A model generated the notes under the pieces. It worked only from the letters and a program-made list of their open reading frames with translations. It ran no database searches and was not told where the DNA came from. A stretch of DNA of 64,000 nt, from positions 121,627,016 through 121,691,015 of the forward strand of contig OX465580.1 in NCBI GenBank assembly GCA_950022655.1. The letters are read 5' to 3'. The stretch is from Alentia gelatinosa (lineage: Eukaryota; Annelida; Polychaeta; Phyllodocida; Polynoidae). Below, piece after piece: positions 33,301 through 40,808 of this stretch; the first letter of the stretch is position 1, and every line of letters starts with the position of its first letter. The translations under genes and the position numbers were made by a program.

Positions 33301-35402
33301 CCTTAACCCTTACCCAACCCGTTTCTAACCCTAGCCCGCCAATCAGAACTAAAATAGGGGTAGGCTCAAGTCGTCCACGTTTTCGCGCTGACAGGAGGCT
33401 CAAACGGTAAAAGGCTCAAGGCGTCCAATTCCCGGGGTGAACTATTCAAGAGGAGGTGGCTTATTTGAGGAAATTTGCCGGGGGGATTTACTTTTGAGTA
33501 TTTGGGTTAAATTGCTTATTCATGACCCTTGCTCTACTAACAGAGATCTTCCATCTCCCCTAATTAAAAAGACAATTTGCTATGAGCACTATAACAAACC
33601 TGTCGGGATGCCACTCTGCTAATGTTGTTGTACCTGGTATCAGAGCCAGTGGTAGCTTTTTGACCCAGTGCAACACCTACAGGCTCTGTTCCAGTATTGC
33701 CACAGTAAGATGGCCACTGGTCCTTCTGTAGTAAAAGCAGGTACTGCAATAACTCTATCATAGTCTTCAAGCTAGTGAGACTGGTCCAAGGAGAGCACGT
33801 ATCACTAAGTGATGCCCAATGGCTGAGTTAAACTCAAGTGCCACCATGTCCTGTTATTTTAAGTCTTTTTAGGTGACATGGTTGCATAGTTGAATGACAC
33901 TGAAGCAATAGCATATATACATCATAACTTCAAAAAGTTATGATAAAATACACCAAAAGGTTATTTACCTGCATGGAAAACATATTGGCACATACACTGA
34001 CGGCTATTTAGGGGTAGGGGGTGGGGCAGGGGGCACATTCTCAGGGGAATATGGTTAAGGTAGTACCAAGTGTGCCCCCCTACCCCTTCCAAAAAGAGTG
34101 CATGCCTATACACATGCTTGCTATTGCTTCAGTGTCATTGAACAATGCAATCATGTCGCCTAAAAAAGACTTAAAATGCTAAGTTGTTTGAGGTGCTTTG
34201 CCTCCTGGACCTCGGTAGAGACACATTGCCCGTTGGACCCTCCAATCTTCCAAAGTAGTTTGTGGTCTGTGACCAACCCATTAAAAGTACCGTATCTGGG
34301 ATGCAGATTGTATAATGTATAAAAGACAAGTCGTTCCAAGGATCACCAGGAGGGGCTTTGCCACTGCAGCCCCACTGATCTTCGTAGGACAGCTTATATA
34401 AGCTGTCCTGGGGACAGCTTGTATCAATAAGGTTTTTAAATCTACCTAGTTAAATACCCAGAGGGGGATTTACTGCCTCACCCCTAAAAATATTCTAAGA
34501 TAGCCTGTGACATGTAACCCCCTTCCCTAAAACAAAATCCTGGATACAGCTTGTATAACCTATAAATTATACTATAAAATTAAGTTCTCTCACAGTTTCA
34601 GGGAGCAAAGCCCCTGTACTCCCCAGGAAGTCTCTCAGTATGTAACCTCCCACTCCTCCCTGAAACAAAATCCTGGCCCCGGGAACAGCTTGTATAATGT
34701 ATTAATAAAATCCAAGTGCTTCTGGGGTTTTGCCCCTTGGACCGTAATATGGACCCCACCCCCACCCTACGATAAACAATGGGAAATAAATTCTAACTGC
34801 CCCCCCCCCCCCCCCACACACACACACCTACACACTCTCACATAAGTCACACACAAACTCTGCCAATTGTCTAGATAGCCCTGGCGAAACCAGCCCATTC
34901 ATCCTCAACAGGATCAATCACTGAATCAGTCAATGGAGAGGAGGGCATGATTATTTTACCTAAGAAACACCCAAAAGATGCAGGGCCATAATGTTAACTG
35001 TTTGGTATAGGTACAGACATGGAATTGTCAGTGAATTGTTTCATTACGGGCTGCTGACCACCAACAAACTTAACTCCAAAAGGGTCGAGGGGGAGAGGGG
35101 GGGGGGGGGGGGGGCACTGGGCGCAATAAACTGATCACAGGGCGTTATAAAATATAGACATTGAGGGAGGCTGTTTCTGTCTCATATTGAATGGGAGAAA
35201 TCTAATAGTGTGTCCTTACCTGCTCGGCTTTGTGGTTGTTACCTAGTTGAAGGTGTGCGCATCCTATGTTGAAGAGAATTTTGGAGTTAGGCTTCTCAAT
35301 CTGTAACAAACAGTTGAGGGAGTCTCGACAGGCTTGTTTGTCCCAGGCCGCAGTCGCCTCCGCCCAAGTTGTCAAAGTTTGAATAGACTTGGTACATTCC
35401 AT
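12181..35402 (-). CDS. NADPH-oxidase activator, p67phox/NOXA1-like (9 exons, 3' end not found)
   Basis: Nine minus-strand exons spell a p67phox/NOXA1-type activator. In animals this cytosolic protein binds GTP-Rac through its TPR domain and switches on the NOX flavocytochrome through a short activation segment. Visible in order: TPR repeats (exons 1-4; FNIGCAHLQLGN, MAIAYFQRG, RAQSVIDYSQLGL), activation segment (exons 5-6; DKKDFLGKAKVISAIDHDDD), proline-rich linker (exon 7), a 29-nt microexon, and the first part of a PB1 domain (exon 9). The Arg of RAQSVIDY aligns with p67phox Arg102, which binds Rac. About 408 residues are accounted for, against 526 for human p67phox. Phases agree at every join tested. 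A stretch of about 9 residues expected between exons 3 and 4 and the C-terminal SH3 were not found. Lack of a central SH3 favours a NOXA1-like architecture. Confidence 0.85.
12501..12634. repeat. Palindrome H1 with GGC apical module
   Basis: The left arm CTGAACGAGAGTTAGCG (12501 on) pairs with CTAACTCGAGTTCAG ending 12634. An inner stem pairs GGCAGGTTGCG with TTGCCGACCT with some mismatches. On the minus strand the centre reads GCTCGGCTAACACCTCGC, a variant of the TC-GGC...GCC-TC apex shared with the palindromes at 17.3, 25.4, 26.0 and 50.8 kb. It abuts the 794-bp element at 12634. Confidence 0.7.
12634..13427. mobile_element. 794-bp fold-back DNA element with GGGCCCTGTTTTTTAGTCA ends
   Basis: The left end GGGCCCTGTTTTTTAGTCAC and the right end GTGACT-like TGACTAAAAAACAGGGCCC are inverted repeats of about 23 bp with one mismatch. 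A second inverted pair lies inside (TTATCGGCATTTGAAG near 12930; CAAATGCCGATAACTTCGG near 13079), so most of the element folds back. It has no transposase frame. GTT occurs on both outer sides, a possible 3-bp target duplication; superfamily unclear (PIF/Harbinger-like or hAT-like ends). Confidence 0.75.
13437..13709. mobile_element. TIR unit with TTTATCCTACCC ends
   Basis: TTTATCCTACCCTG at 13437 and GGGGTAGGATAA ending 13709 are terminal inverted repeats of the family at 50928-51079 and a variant of the TTTATCTCACCC family. The right end runs into CGAGAGAAACCC, the conserved junction that leads to a palindrome at other loci. It lies in the intron between NOX-activator exons 8 and 9. Confidence 0.65.
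13816..13844 (-). CDS. NOX activator exon 8 (29-nt microexon)
   Basis: Acceptor cccttcag and donor AAAG|gtacgt enclose 29 nt. With the G carried from exon 7 it encodes ESENSRPQVK and returns the frame to phase 0, exactly what exon 9 needs. Its lysine-ending peptide leads into the PB1 strand. Confidence 0.7.
14264..14654 (-). CDS. NOX activator exon 7 (GC-rich proline-rich linker)
   Basis: Acceptor gttacag, donor gtaggg; 391 nt, phase 0 in and phase 1 out. About 130 residues rich in Pro, Arg and Ser, with LSPPVSPGSSPP, RLPPPPSRPPPK and RKPLPQLPTY, candidate SH3-binding and phosphorylation sites. It lies where p67phox has its proline-rich linker. It is an abrupt GC-rich island in AT-rich surroundings; it lacks stops over 130 codons and connects in phase on both sides. 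Confidence 0.85.
14725..15290. repeat. Degraded CAGGGATG-family MITE sequence
   Basis: The blocks GGATGCCAGTTGGGGTCAG (14730) and GATGTCAGTTGGTGGTC through AAGGTTTGAACCACTATTC to ACTGCCATCCCTG (15042-15280) match the MITE copies at 19432 and 23774. A poly-G run at 14879-14897 separates the pieces. Confidence 0.6.
15381..15459. mobile_element. 49-bp hairpin insertion with 15-bp direct repeats
   Basis: TATATATAATATCAC occurs at 15381-15395 and again at 15445-15459. Between them are 49 bp with two short hairpins, GTAAG-CATCGG-CTTAC and GTGG-TGTTCTAG-CCAC, then GTC. A related core occurs at 28806-28848, again between direct repeats. An adjacent palindrome (TATCACGGAC at 15454, GTCCGTGATA at 15472) overlaps the right repeat. 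Confidence 0.6.
15732..15788 (-). CDS. NOX activator exon 6 (activation segment)
   Basis: Acceptor ttaaag, donor gtacgt; 19 codons. VISAIDHDDDFSGFVGP corresponds to VVASVVDQDSFSGFAP of p67phox, the segment that triggers electron transfer in the oxidase core. Confidence 0.85.
16424..16531 (-). CDS. NOX activator exon 5 (start of activation segment)
   Basis: Acceptor tctcacag, donor gtaaat; 36 codons, phase 0 both sides. IPHEAIYRPPKGKVANLDKK then DFLGKAK tracks the VIPVGKLFRP...QLAKKDYLGKA stretch that leads into the p67phox activation domain. Confidence 0.88.
16950..17084 (-). CDS. NOX activator exon 4 (last TPR)
   Basis: Acceptor ccctccag, donor gtattt; 45 codons, phase 0 at both ends. AKHNSGVVKAMDGDRTAALQ followed by VERRHQIIGDSL matches the AKKEEWKKAEEQLALA...PRHSKID region of p67phox. 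The VLYN-type segment that should precede it was not found in the intron upstream, so a microexon of about 27 nt or a local sequence error is likely. Confidence 0.75.
17327..17468. repeat. Palindrome H2, about 65-bp arms
   Basis: GAAACCCATGAAAGTTTAGG at the left pairs with AAACTTGAATGGGTTTC at the right, with inner paired blocks GAGCTC, ATCCCATC, TTTGAATCAC and AATTCAC. On the minus strand the apex reads CACGCGGCTTCGCCTTGTG. Only scattered mismatches interrupt it. Four bases separate it from the TIR unit at 17473. Confidence 0.88.
17473..17616. mobile_element. TIR unit with TTTATCTCACCC ends (144 bp)
   Basis: TTTATCTCACCC at 17473 and GGGGTGAGATAAA ending 17616 are inverted terminal repeats. 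The inner part TTAAGTCTATGGAGAAAA is the inverse of the TCCATAGGCTTAACATTGGG block in the copies at 25199, 30697 and 43276. No coding capacity. Confidence 0.8.
18978..19086 (-). CDS. NOX activator exon 3 (TPR, Rac-contact region)
   Basis: Acceptor ttctag, donor gtacgt; 109 nt, phase 2 in and phase 0 out, so the codon split with exon 2 resolves to Arg. The peptide RAQSVIDYSQLGLKYKL aligns with the p67phox loop holding Arg102, the residue whose charge reversal abolishes Rac binding (family knowledge). Confidence 0.85.
19432..19702. mobile_element. CAGGGATG-family MITE, copy 1
   Basis: Begins CAGGGATGTAAGTTGGGGTC and ends TTTGACATCTCTG, an imperfect terminal inverted repeat. Full-length relatives are at 19897-20155 and 23774-24040, and remnants at 14725, 41262, 43675 and 44150. 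CAGGG ends suggest a hAT-like non-autonomous element, but the target duplication is not typical, so the superfamily is open. Confidence 0.8.
19897..20155. mobile_element. CAGGGATG-family MITE, copy 2
   Basis: CAGGGATGTCTGTTGGG at the left and ACTGACATCTGTG at the right enclose the same body as copy 1 (CATGGATTTTTC-like, GAGACCCGGAAAA-like, GGTCTGAGGGG blocks). It lies 195 bp from copy 1 in the same orientation. Confidence 0.78.
20557..20938. mobile_element. piggyBac-type MITE (374 bp) with TTAA target sites
   Basis: TTAA at 20557-20560 is followed by CCCTTTAAAGACGGGGGTC, and the right end GCCCTGAAAGGG is followed by TTAA at 20935-20938. TTAA duplication with CCCTTT-type ends is the signature of piggyBac elements. 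The body lacks a transposase and carries three near-identical palindromic units GGAATGCCTCAAGGCA near the right end. Confidence 0.85.
21271..21353 (-). CDS. NOX activator exon 2 (TPR)
   Basis: Bounded by acceptor tttcag and donor AG|gtgagt; 83 nt, enters phase 0 and leaves phase 2. It reads SFTSAISKDEHMAIAYFQRG, close to the p67phox segment ending AVAYFQRG. It follows exon 1 across a 13.9-kb intron. Confidence 0.88.
22365..22615. repeat. Dispersed repeat shared with 48444-48705
   Basis: Shares the order CAGAGTGATTG, GCCAGGAAATTG, ATAG-GCCACT, AAGATG-C and CATAACA-CATAG with 48444-48705. The 48-kb copy shows ends ATAGGGCACA and TGTGCCCTAT, suggesting a short TIR element. This copy is more eroded. 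Confidence 0.6.
23768..24046. mobile_element. CAGGGATG-family MITE, copy 3, with TATATG flanks
   Basis: CAGGGATGTCAGTTGGGG at 23774 and ACTGACATCTCTG ending 24040 form the best-preserved inverted ends of this family. Both sides are flanked by TATATG (23768-23773 and 24041-24046), a likely 6-bp target duplication, though the flanks are AT-rich. Confidence 0.8.
24490..24620. repeat. Dispersed repeat, copy 1 of 3
   Basis: Shares TGTTTGTGTAGTTTCAC, GGTAGGCTAGTTTCGTCC and AGACAGACTTACT blocks with 31372-31500 and, more weakly, 50195-50275. In the 50-kb copy it lies directly right of a SINE. Boundaries uncertain. Confidence 0.55.
25199..25341. mobile_element. TIR unit with TTACCTCACCCC end
   Basis: Begins ATTACCTCACCCCTGG and ends GGGTATGATAAATAAA, diverged versions of the TTTATCTCACCC inverted ends. 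The body TCCCATAGGCTTAATATTGGG, then TTACAGTCCGTTCTCCATGG, is nearly the same as 30697-30838. Palindrome H3 follows at once. Confidence 0.75.
25342..25494. repeat. Palindrome H3, about 70-bp arms
   Basis: TAAAGAAAGCAACACGCTTT pairs with the right end ACTTGTTGGTTTCTTCTTTA, with further pairing of TTGGTCAAAG, TTCTCCAACTCGTTTGA and TGTGATAT. The apex reads TTCACTTGGCTGTCGCCTCG. An interrupted second copy is found at 30843-31337. Confidence 0.82.
25771..26097 (-). mobile_element. Terminal-palindrome element, copy A (11-bp direct repeats)
   Basis: AATTACTATAT flanks it at 25760-25770 and 26098-26108. The right part (25948-26097) is a near-perfect palindrome (next entry). The body to the left contains CGTACGG, TACGTCATATG-like and GTATGG motifs similar in kind to the element at 30895. 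Read on the minus strand it starts TATAGAAC, then palindrome, then ACTATATACCCG, the same plan as that element. Confidence 0.7.
25948..26097. repeat. Palindrome H4, nearly perfect 70-bp arms
   Basis: ATATAACGTCCTACCATGCT at the left pairs with AGCATGGTCAGGACGTTCTA at the right; the inner GATAATTTACGGTTTGTACG is matched perfectly. Apex: GGAACTCGGCATAAATGCCTCGTTCC, read as stem, TC, GGC, loop, GCC, TC, stem. Few mismatches imply recent formation or ongoing correction. Confidence 0.9.
26339..26500 (+). pseudogene. Penelope-like element reverse-transcriptase fragment
   Basis: The plus frame reads WYGFIDDIFYIW then NSIHPTIKFTEE. The W-x-x-IDDIF-x-IW core with HPTIKFT downstream is the palm motif C region typical of Penelope-like RTs. 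Both catalytic Asp are kept, but only about 50 residues survive, with no N-terminal RT motifs and no GIY-YIG endonuclease nearby. Other IDDIF-bearing RTs (DIRS-like) are a less likely alternative. Confidence 0.65.
28747..28872. mobile_element. 92-bp hairpin insertion with 17-bp direct repeats
   Basis: TTTCATTTTCTTTTAGA occurs at 28747-28763 and 28856-28872. The insert ends with GGCAAGCATCGGCTTGCC, then GGTGTTATTGCCACGTC, the same two-hairpin core as 15396-15444. A poly-T stretch precedes the core, so on the minus strand the core is followed by A-rich sequence, as in a retroposed RNA. Confidence 0.6.
29005..29215 (-). mobile_element. SINE copy
   Basis: Shares TTTCTCAAGGTTCTTTTACACC, GTGATCAAATCTATGTGAT and CATGGTATGGGAGGAT with 4268-4513. 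On the minus strand it retains a piece of the tRNA-like head (CTATGGGTTTCGCAC, a weak B box) near 29215. Confidence 0.7.
30697..30838. mobile_element. TIR unit with TTTATCTCACCC ends
   Basis: TTTATCTCACCCCAGG at 30697 and CAGGGGTGAGATAAA ending 30838 are inverted ends. The body (CCATAGGCTTAACATTGGG, TACAGTCCGTTCTCCATGG) matches 25199-25341. It leads directly into the left arm of palindrome H3'. Confidence 0.8.
30895..31043. repeat. Palindrome H5, 73-bp arms
   Basis: ATAGAGAAACAGGCTTACTG pairs with CAGTCAGCCTGTTTCTCTAT; the inner GTCTCCGTACGGATAAAATA and GGTAAAATCGGCGATCAGAT are matched on the right side. The tip is GCC-GAA-GGC flanked by unpaired GA/AT and AG/GA. About six mismatches over 73 pairs. 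Confidence 0.92.
30895..31228 (+). mobile_element. Terminal-palindrome element, copy B (nested, 6-bp TSD)
   Basis: It is inserted in palindrome H3' with AATACT at 30889-30894 and 31229-31234, so its limits are exact. It starts with its own palindrome H5, then TATTATATACC and a body with several CGTACG/CGTCA motifs (CCCCGTACGTCACC, ATAAATACGACATGGG), and ends CACAGGTATATAAT. No coding frame. The body and right arm recur at 51310-51510. Confidence 0.85.
31372..31500. repeat. Dispersed repeat, copy 2 of 3
   Basis: TTTGTGTAGTTTTACGTC, GGTAGGCTAGTTACGTCC and TTTTGAGACTGACTCATTG match 24490-24620 and 50195-50275. No coding capacity. Confidence 0.55.
33127..33426. mobile_element. Element with inverted arrays of GGACGCCTTGAGCC
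   Basis: Four exact and one variant copies of GGACGCCTTGAGCC (33127, 33144 variant, 33160, 33181, 33203) stand at the left. The inverse GGCTCAAGTCGTCC and GGCTCAAGGCGTCC stand at 33363 and 33413-33426. The core contains CCTTAACCCTTACCC and TAACCCTAGCCC, degenerate telomere-like runs. Its plan resembles the elements at 48830 and 55562. Confidence 0.75.
33856..34176. mobile_element. 321-bp MITE with about 60-bp terminal inverted repeats
   Basis: ATTTTAAGTCTTTTTAGGTG at the left and its inverse CGCCTAAAAAAGACTTAAAAT at the right extend through CAATGACACTGAAGCAATAG with few mismatches. The middle is also self-complementary (GGGGTAGGGGGTGGGGCAGG against CCCCCCTACCCC). No frame and no clear target duplication. 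Confidence 0.82.
34205..34790. repeat. Degenerate tandem repeats around ACAGCTTGTATAA
   Basis: Units with AAACAAAATCCTGG and ACAGCTTGTATAA recur at about 34388, 34411, 34552 and 34684, spaced about 130-140 bp in the clearer right half, with TTTTGCCCCTTGG-like blocks between. It ends at a poly-C run (34800-34815). Confidence 0.6.
35220..35402 (-). CDS. NOX activator exon 1 (start, first TPR)
   Basis: ATG at 35402 begins MECTKSIQTLTTWAEA; the exon ends at CAG followed by donor gtaagg after 61 codons, phase 0. KILFNIGCAHLQLGN matches the first TPR of p67phox (family FNIGC motif). The ATG lies just upstream of the TPR start, as in the family. Confidence 0.85.
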
Positions 35403-35702
35403 ACTCTGCAGCAGAGGTTAATTGGCAAAAGCTGGAAAGTGCCGTCTAGTGCAGTATGTTGTAGTTCTTGATACACTGAGTGTTGTGCTTGTAATGTTCG
35501 CGGTTCGAGTTTATAAGTCCCAGTACTTGCATGCTCTTACGTGCGTCTGTGCACAATGTTGTGGTTCCGGTTCGAAAAGCACTGTGACGTTCACTGACCT
35601 CATTACGCTGGTTCTCCGCTCCTCCGCCAGAGGGCTCGGCGGAACACTCCCCCACAGAGTAAAAAGTAGATACGGTATGTCTCTACTCTGTGACTCCCTC
35701 TT

Positions 35703-38497
35703 CTATTAAAGACATGGCTTACAATCCACAGTAGCGCCACCTTGTGATTGTTAGATAGTGTCATTTATCAGTAAAAACTGGTTCTTTGCGATACATTCTG
35801 AATGAGTAAATTCAAAGTTAGTCAAGTTTATCCAATTTTGATAGGTAAAATAAACCAATTTACATTTGCTTGATTTGCTGAAAAAATAAAGTTTTCTTTG
35901 GTTCTTTCACGGACTTGGATGAGGATGGTGACCTATGATTTTTAAAACTTGAAGATAATCACTGCTGTATACATCTATTTTCTGTGAAAGTTCTAGGCAA
36001 ATAACATGGGTGTTACTATGTGAACAACTACTTTTGAGAAGTCCTACCGGTATATTTTCAATCGACCACGAATTATCGTGAAATAGTTGGCCTGCTTGGC
36101 GATACTGACAAACTTACATCCCAATCCCCCCGCCCCCCCCCCCAAAAAGAAGAAAGTTGGGCCCCTCACAGAAGTACAAATTATATAATTATTAGAAAAA
36201 CAACTAACTCCATCCTCCCTTGGGAATAGACAAAAATTGCCCTGCCCATCGGAAATACCAAAATAGTATTTACCCTGAGGAAATACCCATAAAACTGCCA
36301 AAGAAAAATGATATATATATATCTGTAATTTTCAAAATTGAGTACAGCATATACACTAATGTATTTTATATGTACAACTGAACAACAACTTTATAATAAT
36401 TTAGAAAAAGAGTGAAAAGCTTTTCTCTGAAAAATGAGATTTATACACCATATTTTACAGTATGTCGCTTTTTTCCTTCCATTTATCGCAAACACTGTTC
36501 AAGCAAAAACATAATTTATGTAGGGTAAGGTTTTGCAAGGTTGAGGGGAAGGGGACAACAAAAGACACACATTTTTGGGGTGGGTGCACATTTATATTTT
36601 TGATGGCAATATTAATTTCAACCCATATTTGTGTAATAGTATTTATTAGTCATATAAACTATACAAAATCACAGATTTCATATACGTAACCAATATTGCT
36701 TGGTTATCATTGTAACAGTACACACATTCACTAAATATTTGGACGGATTGTTGTATTTCAGCATATTTAGTTATTTGTGTTAAACCTAAATATTCGAATC
36801 TAATAAGTATAAAAATACCGTAATACCGTAATAAAAAACAAGTTTTTGTTCAGACACTGATATAAACCGTAACGAGTATGAAGCAGTGACTAGGGTGACC
36901 AGGTTCTGAATACATACCCACATTTCAGTATCGTTCACTCCTAGTTATGGTTTTTGTCCTGGTTACTCAATCTTTTAACATCCAACTCTCCAGAGATAAC
37001 TTTCAACAAGGATATTCATAAAGTGATAAAAATTGATAAGGATACATTTATACAATGCAATGCTAAGTCTTATGTCCCCTAAAGGTAAAGAAAATAGCGC
37101 ATGAGGCTCTTCTTGAACTTTTTAGCATCATCTTGAGCCCCCGGAAGCTGGATGGATTAATCACCGTTTCACATTTAAACCTGATGCGCCACTATCATGC
37201 ATTAAAACCAAGCTTATAACATCAAAGTATGAGATACTGTGATGCATATATTCAACTACTTCATATAATATCTTCATTTGTCATAGTAAACATTTTCTGG
37301 ATAACTTGTCGGTTGCTAACACTAATTAACTCTTTTTTATATCCAGTAATATTAGTGTTATCATTTCAAGTTAAAAGAAAGATGGATATAATCAGGCAGA
37401 GTCAGGGAATGTCCAGGACTTTATGATCTACTTCACTCAAATCACCAACGTCTTCCTCATCACCAAGGGCTGATCTTATGACTTAGGTTTGCTTTCCATC
37501 AATACATAACCACTTAAAAAATGGCAATAAATATAAAACTCCCCATAACAATAACATGGAAGATCTCAAATTCCTATACATATTCAGTTCATAGGCAAAA
37601 ACATAATCAAATGGTTCCTACTTACTTAACTTTAAGGATAGGTGACACATTGAGGCAGCTTAGGAATGATAATGCTTTGAGACAGCCCCAACTCAGGCCG
37701 AAGGCGTTATTTACGATGACATTGTTTTTTATTAGGATACAATGGATCAATAAAAATGAAACCTACACAGAATATAGATATATCATATATCACATTGTTA
37801 CACAACAAATGATAAAACTAAGGATGACATGTTAGATGACATAACGAAACAGTCGAATATGAGTCCAAACACTCAGCCTGCCCCCTATTATACCCTGACA
37901 CTACTAACCGGCCTCACACGTAACTCTTACCATGGTCCCGGTCAGTAAGGGTTTAATGCATAAATCTAATGAGATACATAATCAATGTACAAACAACTTG
38001 AGCTGCTACAACACTCTAGCCTTATGGATGGATGTACCACTGTAGCACATATTGCTACTCTATTCCAGTACAAATAATTTACAGAATCCAAGTAAAAAAG
38101 ACAACAGTATAATTCAACAAGACCTCCAATAGGCCAGACAATGGGCAACCAAAATATTTCGACCCTTAGGTTTTTATTAGGGAGAAAAAGATTTTTCGGT
38201 CTGGAATTTGATTCCCCCCCCCCCCCCCCCCCCTCCCTCCAAAGATTTACTTTCATTTTCCAACCAGGCCTGATTTGATAGGTGGAAAGGAAGATTAGAA
38301 TCATAATGAATTCTTCAGAACAAAATCCTTCATATGCAAAAATGAAAGAATTCTACAAAAGTCTAGAAAAGTCAATTCTATCAATACTATCACATTGTAT
38401 TCGAAATTAATATGTTTGATGTTTTAAGTAAACATATACCAATAGAATAGGTATTTGAATCGTAAGATACAACTTTTGATTGATAGATCTTAATGGC
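35703..38497. other. Intergenic between NOX activator and coiled-coil gene
   Basis: Lies between the start of the NOX activator (35402) and the stop of the coiled-coil gene (38498). It should contain the NOX-activator promoter and 3' UTR of its neighbour, but I see no clear TATA box or other defined site. Poly-C runs at 36128 and 38215-38233 stand out. Confidence 0.4.
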
Positions 38498-38725
38498 TCA
38501 AGCAAAGTTTAGGTTTTTTGAGCTGCTACGGGGTGTTGGACTATTGCGAAAGACCATGGACTGCGAAAGGTTCTTCATACTCTCTGCAAGCCGAGAGAAC
38601 TCATCCCACTTCTGGCTTTGAAGCGTCATTTCCATGTCTTTGTGGTGATCCAAATCCTTCAGCTGTTCTTCATCATAACGAAGCTGGGATTGTATATGGG
38701 TCAACTCCTTCTCGCTCTCATCCAA
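38498..38725 (-). CDS. Coiled-coil gene exon 12 (stop)
   Basis: Acceptor catgttag, phase 0, 75 codons and TGA at 38498-38500. LDESEKELTHIQSQLRYDEE coiled coil, then the tail NSPTPRSSSKNLNFA. Confidence 0.87.
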   Translation of the reverse strand: MDESEKELTHIQSQLRYDEEQLKDLDHHKDMEMTLQSQKWDEFSRLAESMKNLSQSMVFRNSPTPRSSSKNLNFA

Positions 38726-40771
38726 CTAACATGAAAAATAACAAAATCACAGGTGATCATGTGGGTGTATGGGTCAAATTTTCTTTTTAAAACCAAAATG
38801 TGCAATCAGGTGGAATTTTTGTTGTTGCTCTGTACATCACATAAAATAACAATCAGATTAATAAGGGATTTCAAACATGTGACAGACAAGATTTTCAGCT
38901 TTCAGGCGATGCATATGTATAATTTTACTACAGTAGAACCCCGCGAAAGCGGACACCCTCCGTTCCGGGCCAGAGTGTCCGCTTACGCGGAGTGTCCGCT
39001 TACGCGGAGTGTCCGCTTACACGGGGTTAAATAAACATCTAATATAGGGAACCGTTCCGACCAAAGGTGTCCGTTAACGCGGGGTGTCCGTTAGGCGGGG
39101 TTCTATTGTATATCAGATCATTTGATCATTGTATAATTGGCTCTAGAAATTGAAAACTAGAGGGGGAAAACACATGTAAGATAGAGAGTAAATCTATGCC
39201 CCACACCAACTTACATTATAGGCTACCTACATCCCAGATCTATGCCCCACCCTAACTTGTATTGCAGTCTACCTACTCCCAGATAGAGAGTAAACCTATG
39301 CCCAATCTAAACTTGCATTGTATGTTGGCTACATGCAAGATAGAGAGTAGATCTATGCCCCATCCCAACTTGCATCGTAGGCTGCCTACATCCCAGATGT
39401 AATTTAGATGGATCTTTCCCTGGTCTCACCTTGCGTTGTAGGTTTGCTACGTGGTCGACGAGCAGCATCTTGTCTCGGCGCAGCTGAGTGTTCTCCGAGT
39501 CGGCCTGACCATAGAGTGCCTCTAGCTCAGTGAGACGGCTGCGAATTGTTGACGTGCTCAGCTCATTGGCTGTGGTCATCTGTCCCTGCTGTGATAACTG
39601 ACAGAACAACAGACCGTTATATATCCCGCCAAAAATGTATGCATTTTGTTTTTTATTCTAAATATTTGTTTATTTTTAGGAGGTTAACGTCCAATATGTT
39701 CTATTAGACTGTATTCCGTGTTAAATTCAAATGAAAAAAAAAATTGTTTCAACTCACAGAATGACAATTTGGTGTGTAGTGTTTTACACAAAATACCCGC
39801 GGTATGAAGAAAAACACAACCAAAGAGAGAAAAATACCAATATTAAATTCAAATGCCTTTCGTGTTCAATTCAAATATATTTCATGTTTATATCAACTGT
39901 ATGCATGTGCATTTCAAAAGTATTTTGTGTTCACTGCAAACATATTTTCTGTTCATAGCAACGTTCTTTTGGTTATTTGATGAACGAGAAATCTGTTTAA
40001 CTTATGGCGTTATGCTGCCTTGAACGGGTTAATAGAGCGTTCAGAATCGAAGCGAATTCATCATGTATCTACATAAGATTAGTTCATAATAAAGAACAGA
40101 CAAATCGCTAAATCCTCGACTGTTTATATTTACTATCATGGACTTTGTTCTTTTTCTGTCTATGGTGGTTTAACCACATGACTTTTTGGCCGGTACAAGG
40201 ACGAACGCAAAATATTGGTGAATGTACTATGTCATCTTTTCTTACTTGAATAAAATAAAATGCTTAAGACGAGGCTATGTTGTTTTCTCATTGGCAGACT
40301 TTTTTTTGGAATAAAACCAAACAAAAACCAAACAAAAAAATAAACGATAGTAAATTTTTCTCTTTTTCCTTGATGTGGAAAAAGTTTTTCCTATCACCTT
40401 GTGGGGTATATAGAGGTGAAAACTCTTGTGTGGGAGAGAATTTTTTTACTTTTTTTAATTATATAAAAAAAAATAAAAAAAATAAAAAAAAATAATTATA
40501 AATAAAATACCTGATCGACGAGGTCCTTACAGCGAAGCTGCTCCTTCTTGAGCAGCTCTCGTGCCTGCGCCAACTCCATCTGCAGGTGTTTCTCGCGGTC
40601 TTTGAGCACGACAAGCTCAGAGATGTTGTGTGCGCGCCGACTGTCCTGGTTCTCACGCAGGTTCCGCTCCTACACAGACACAAGGTCATTGGTGAGTGCA
40701 GCTCTATGTATCTATGTCCTGATCACAAAGATCTCTTTTCCTTTGAAATTCATATATATATATATATTCTT

Positions 40772-40808
<37 letters not shown>

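Larger units (their letters stand above)
21354..35219 (-). other. Intron 1 of the NOX activator (13.9 kb)
   Basis: This is a repeat sink. It holds a CAGGGATG MITE, two hairpin-bearing elements with a nested insertion, the Penelope-like RT scrap, a SINE, a tiny hairpin insertion, a GC-unit TIR element, a 321-bp MITE and a degenerate tandem array, each listed separately. The parts at 22616-23773, 26700-28740 and 31500-33126 show nothing I can identify. The 119-codon frame at 29951-30310 has no recognised motif. Confidence 0.6.

Noticed and set aside
38215..38233. Poly-C and poly-G runs here and at 14879, 21907, 34800, 35096, 48647 and 54350
   Set aside because: Simple homopolymers are common in such genomes and error-prone in sequencing; no feature is attached to them.
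38929..39110. Strong hairpin potential suggesting a structured RNA gene
   Set aside because: TA flanks, inverted CAGTAGAACC ends and dispersed copies explain it as a MITE.
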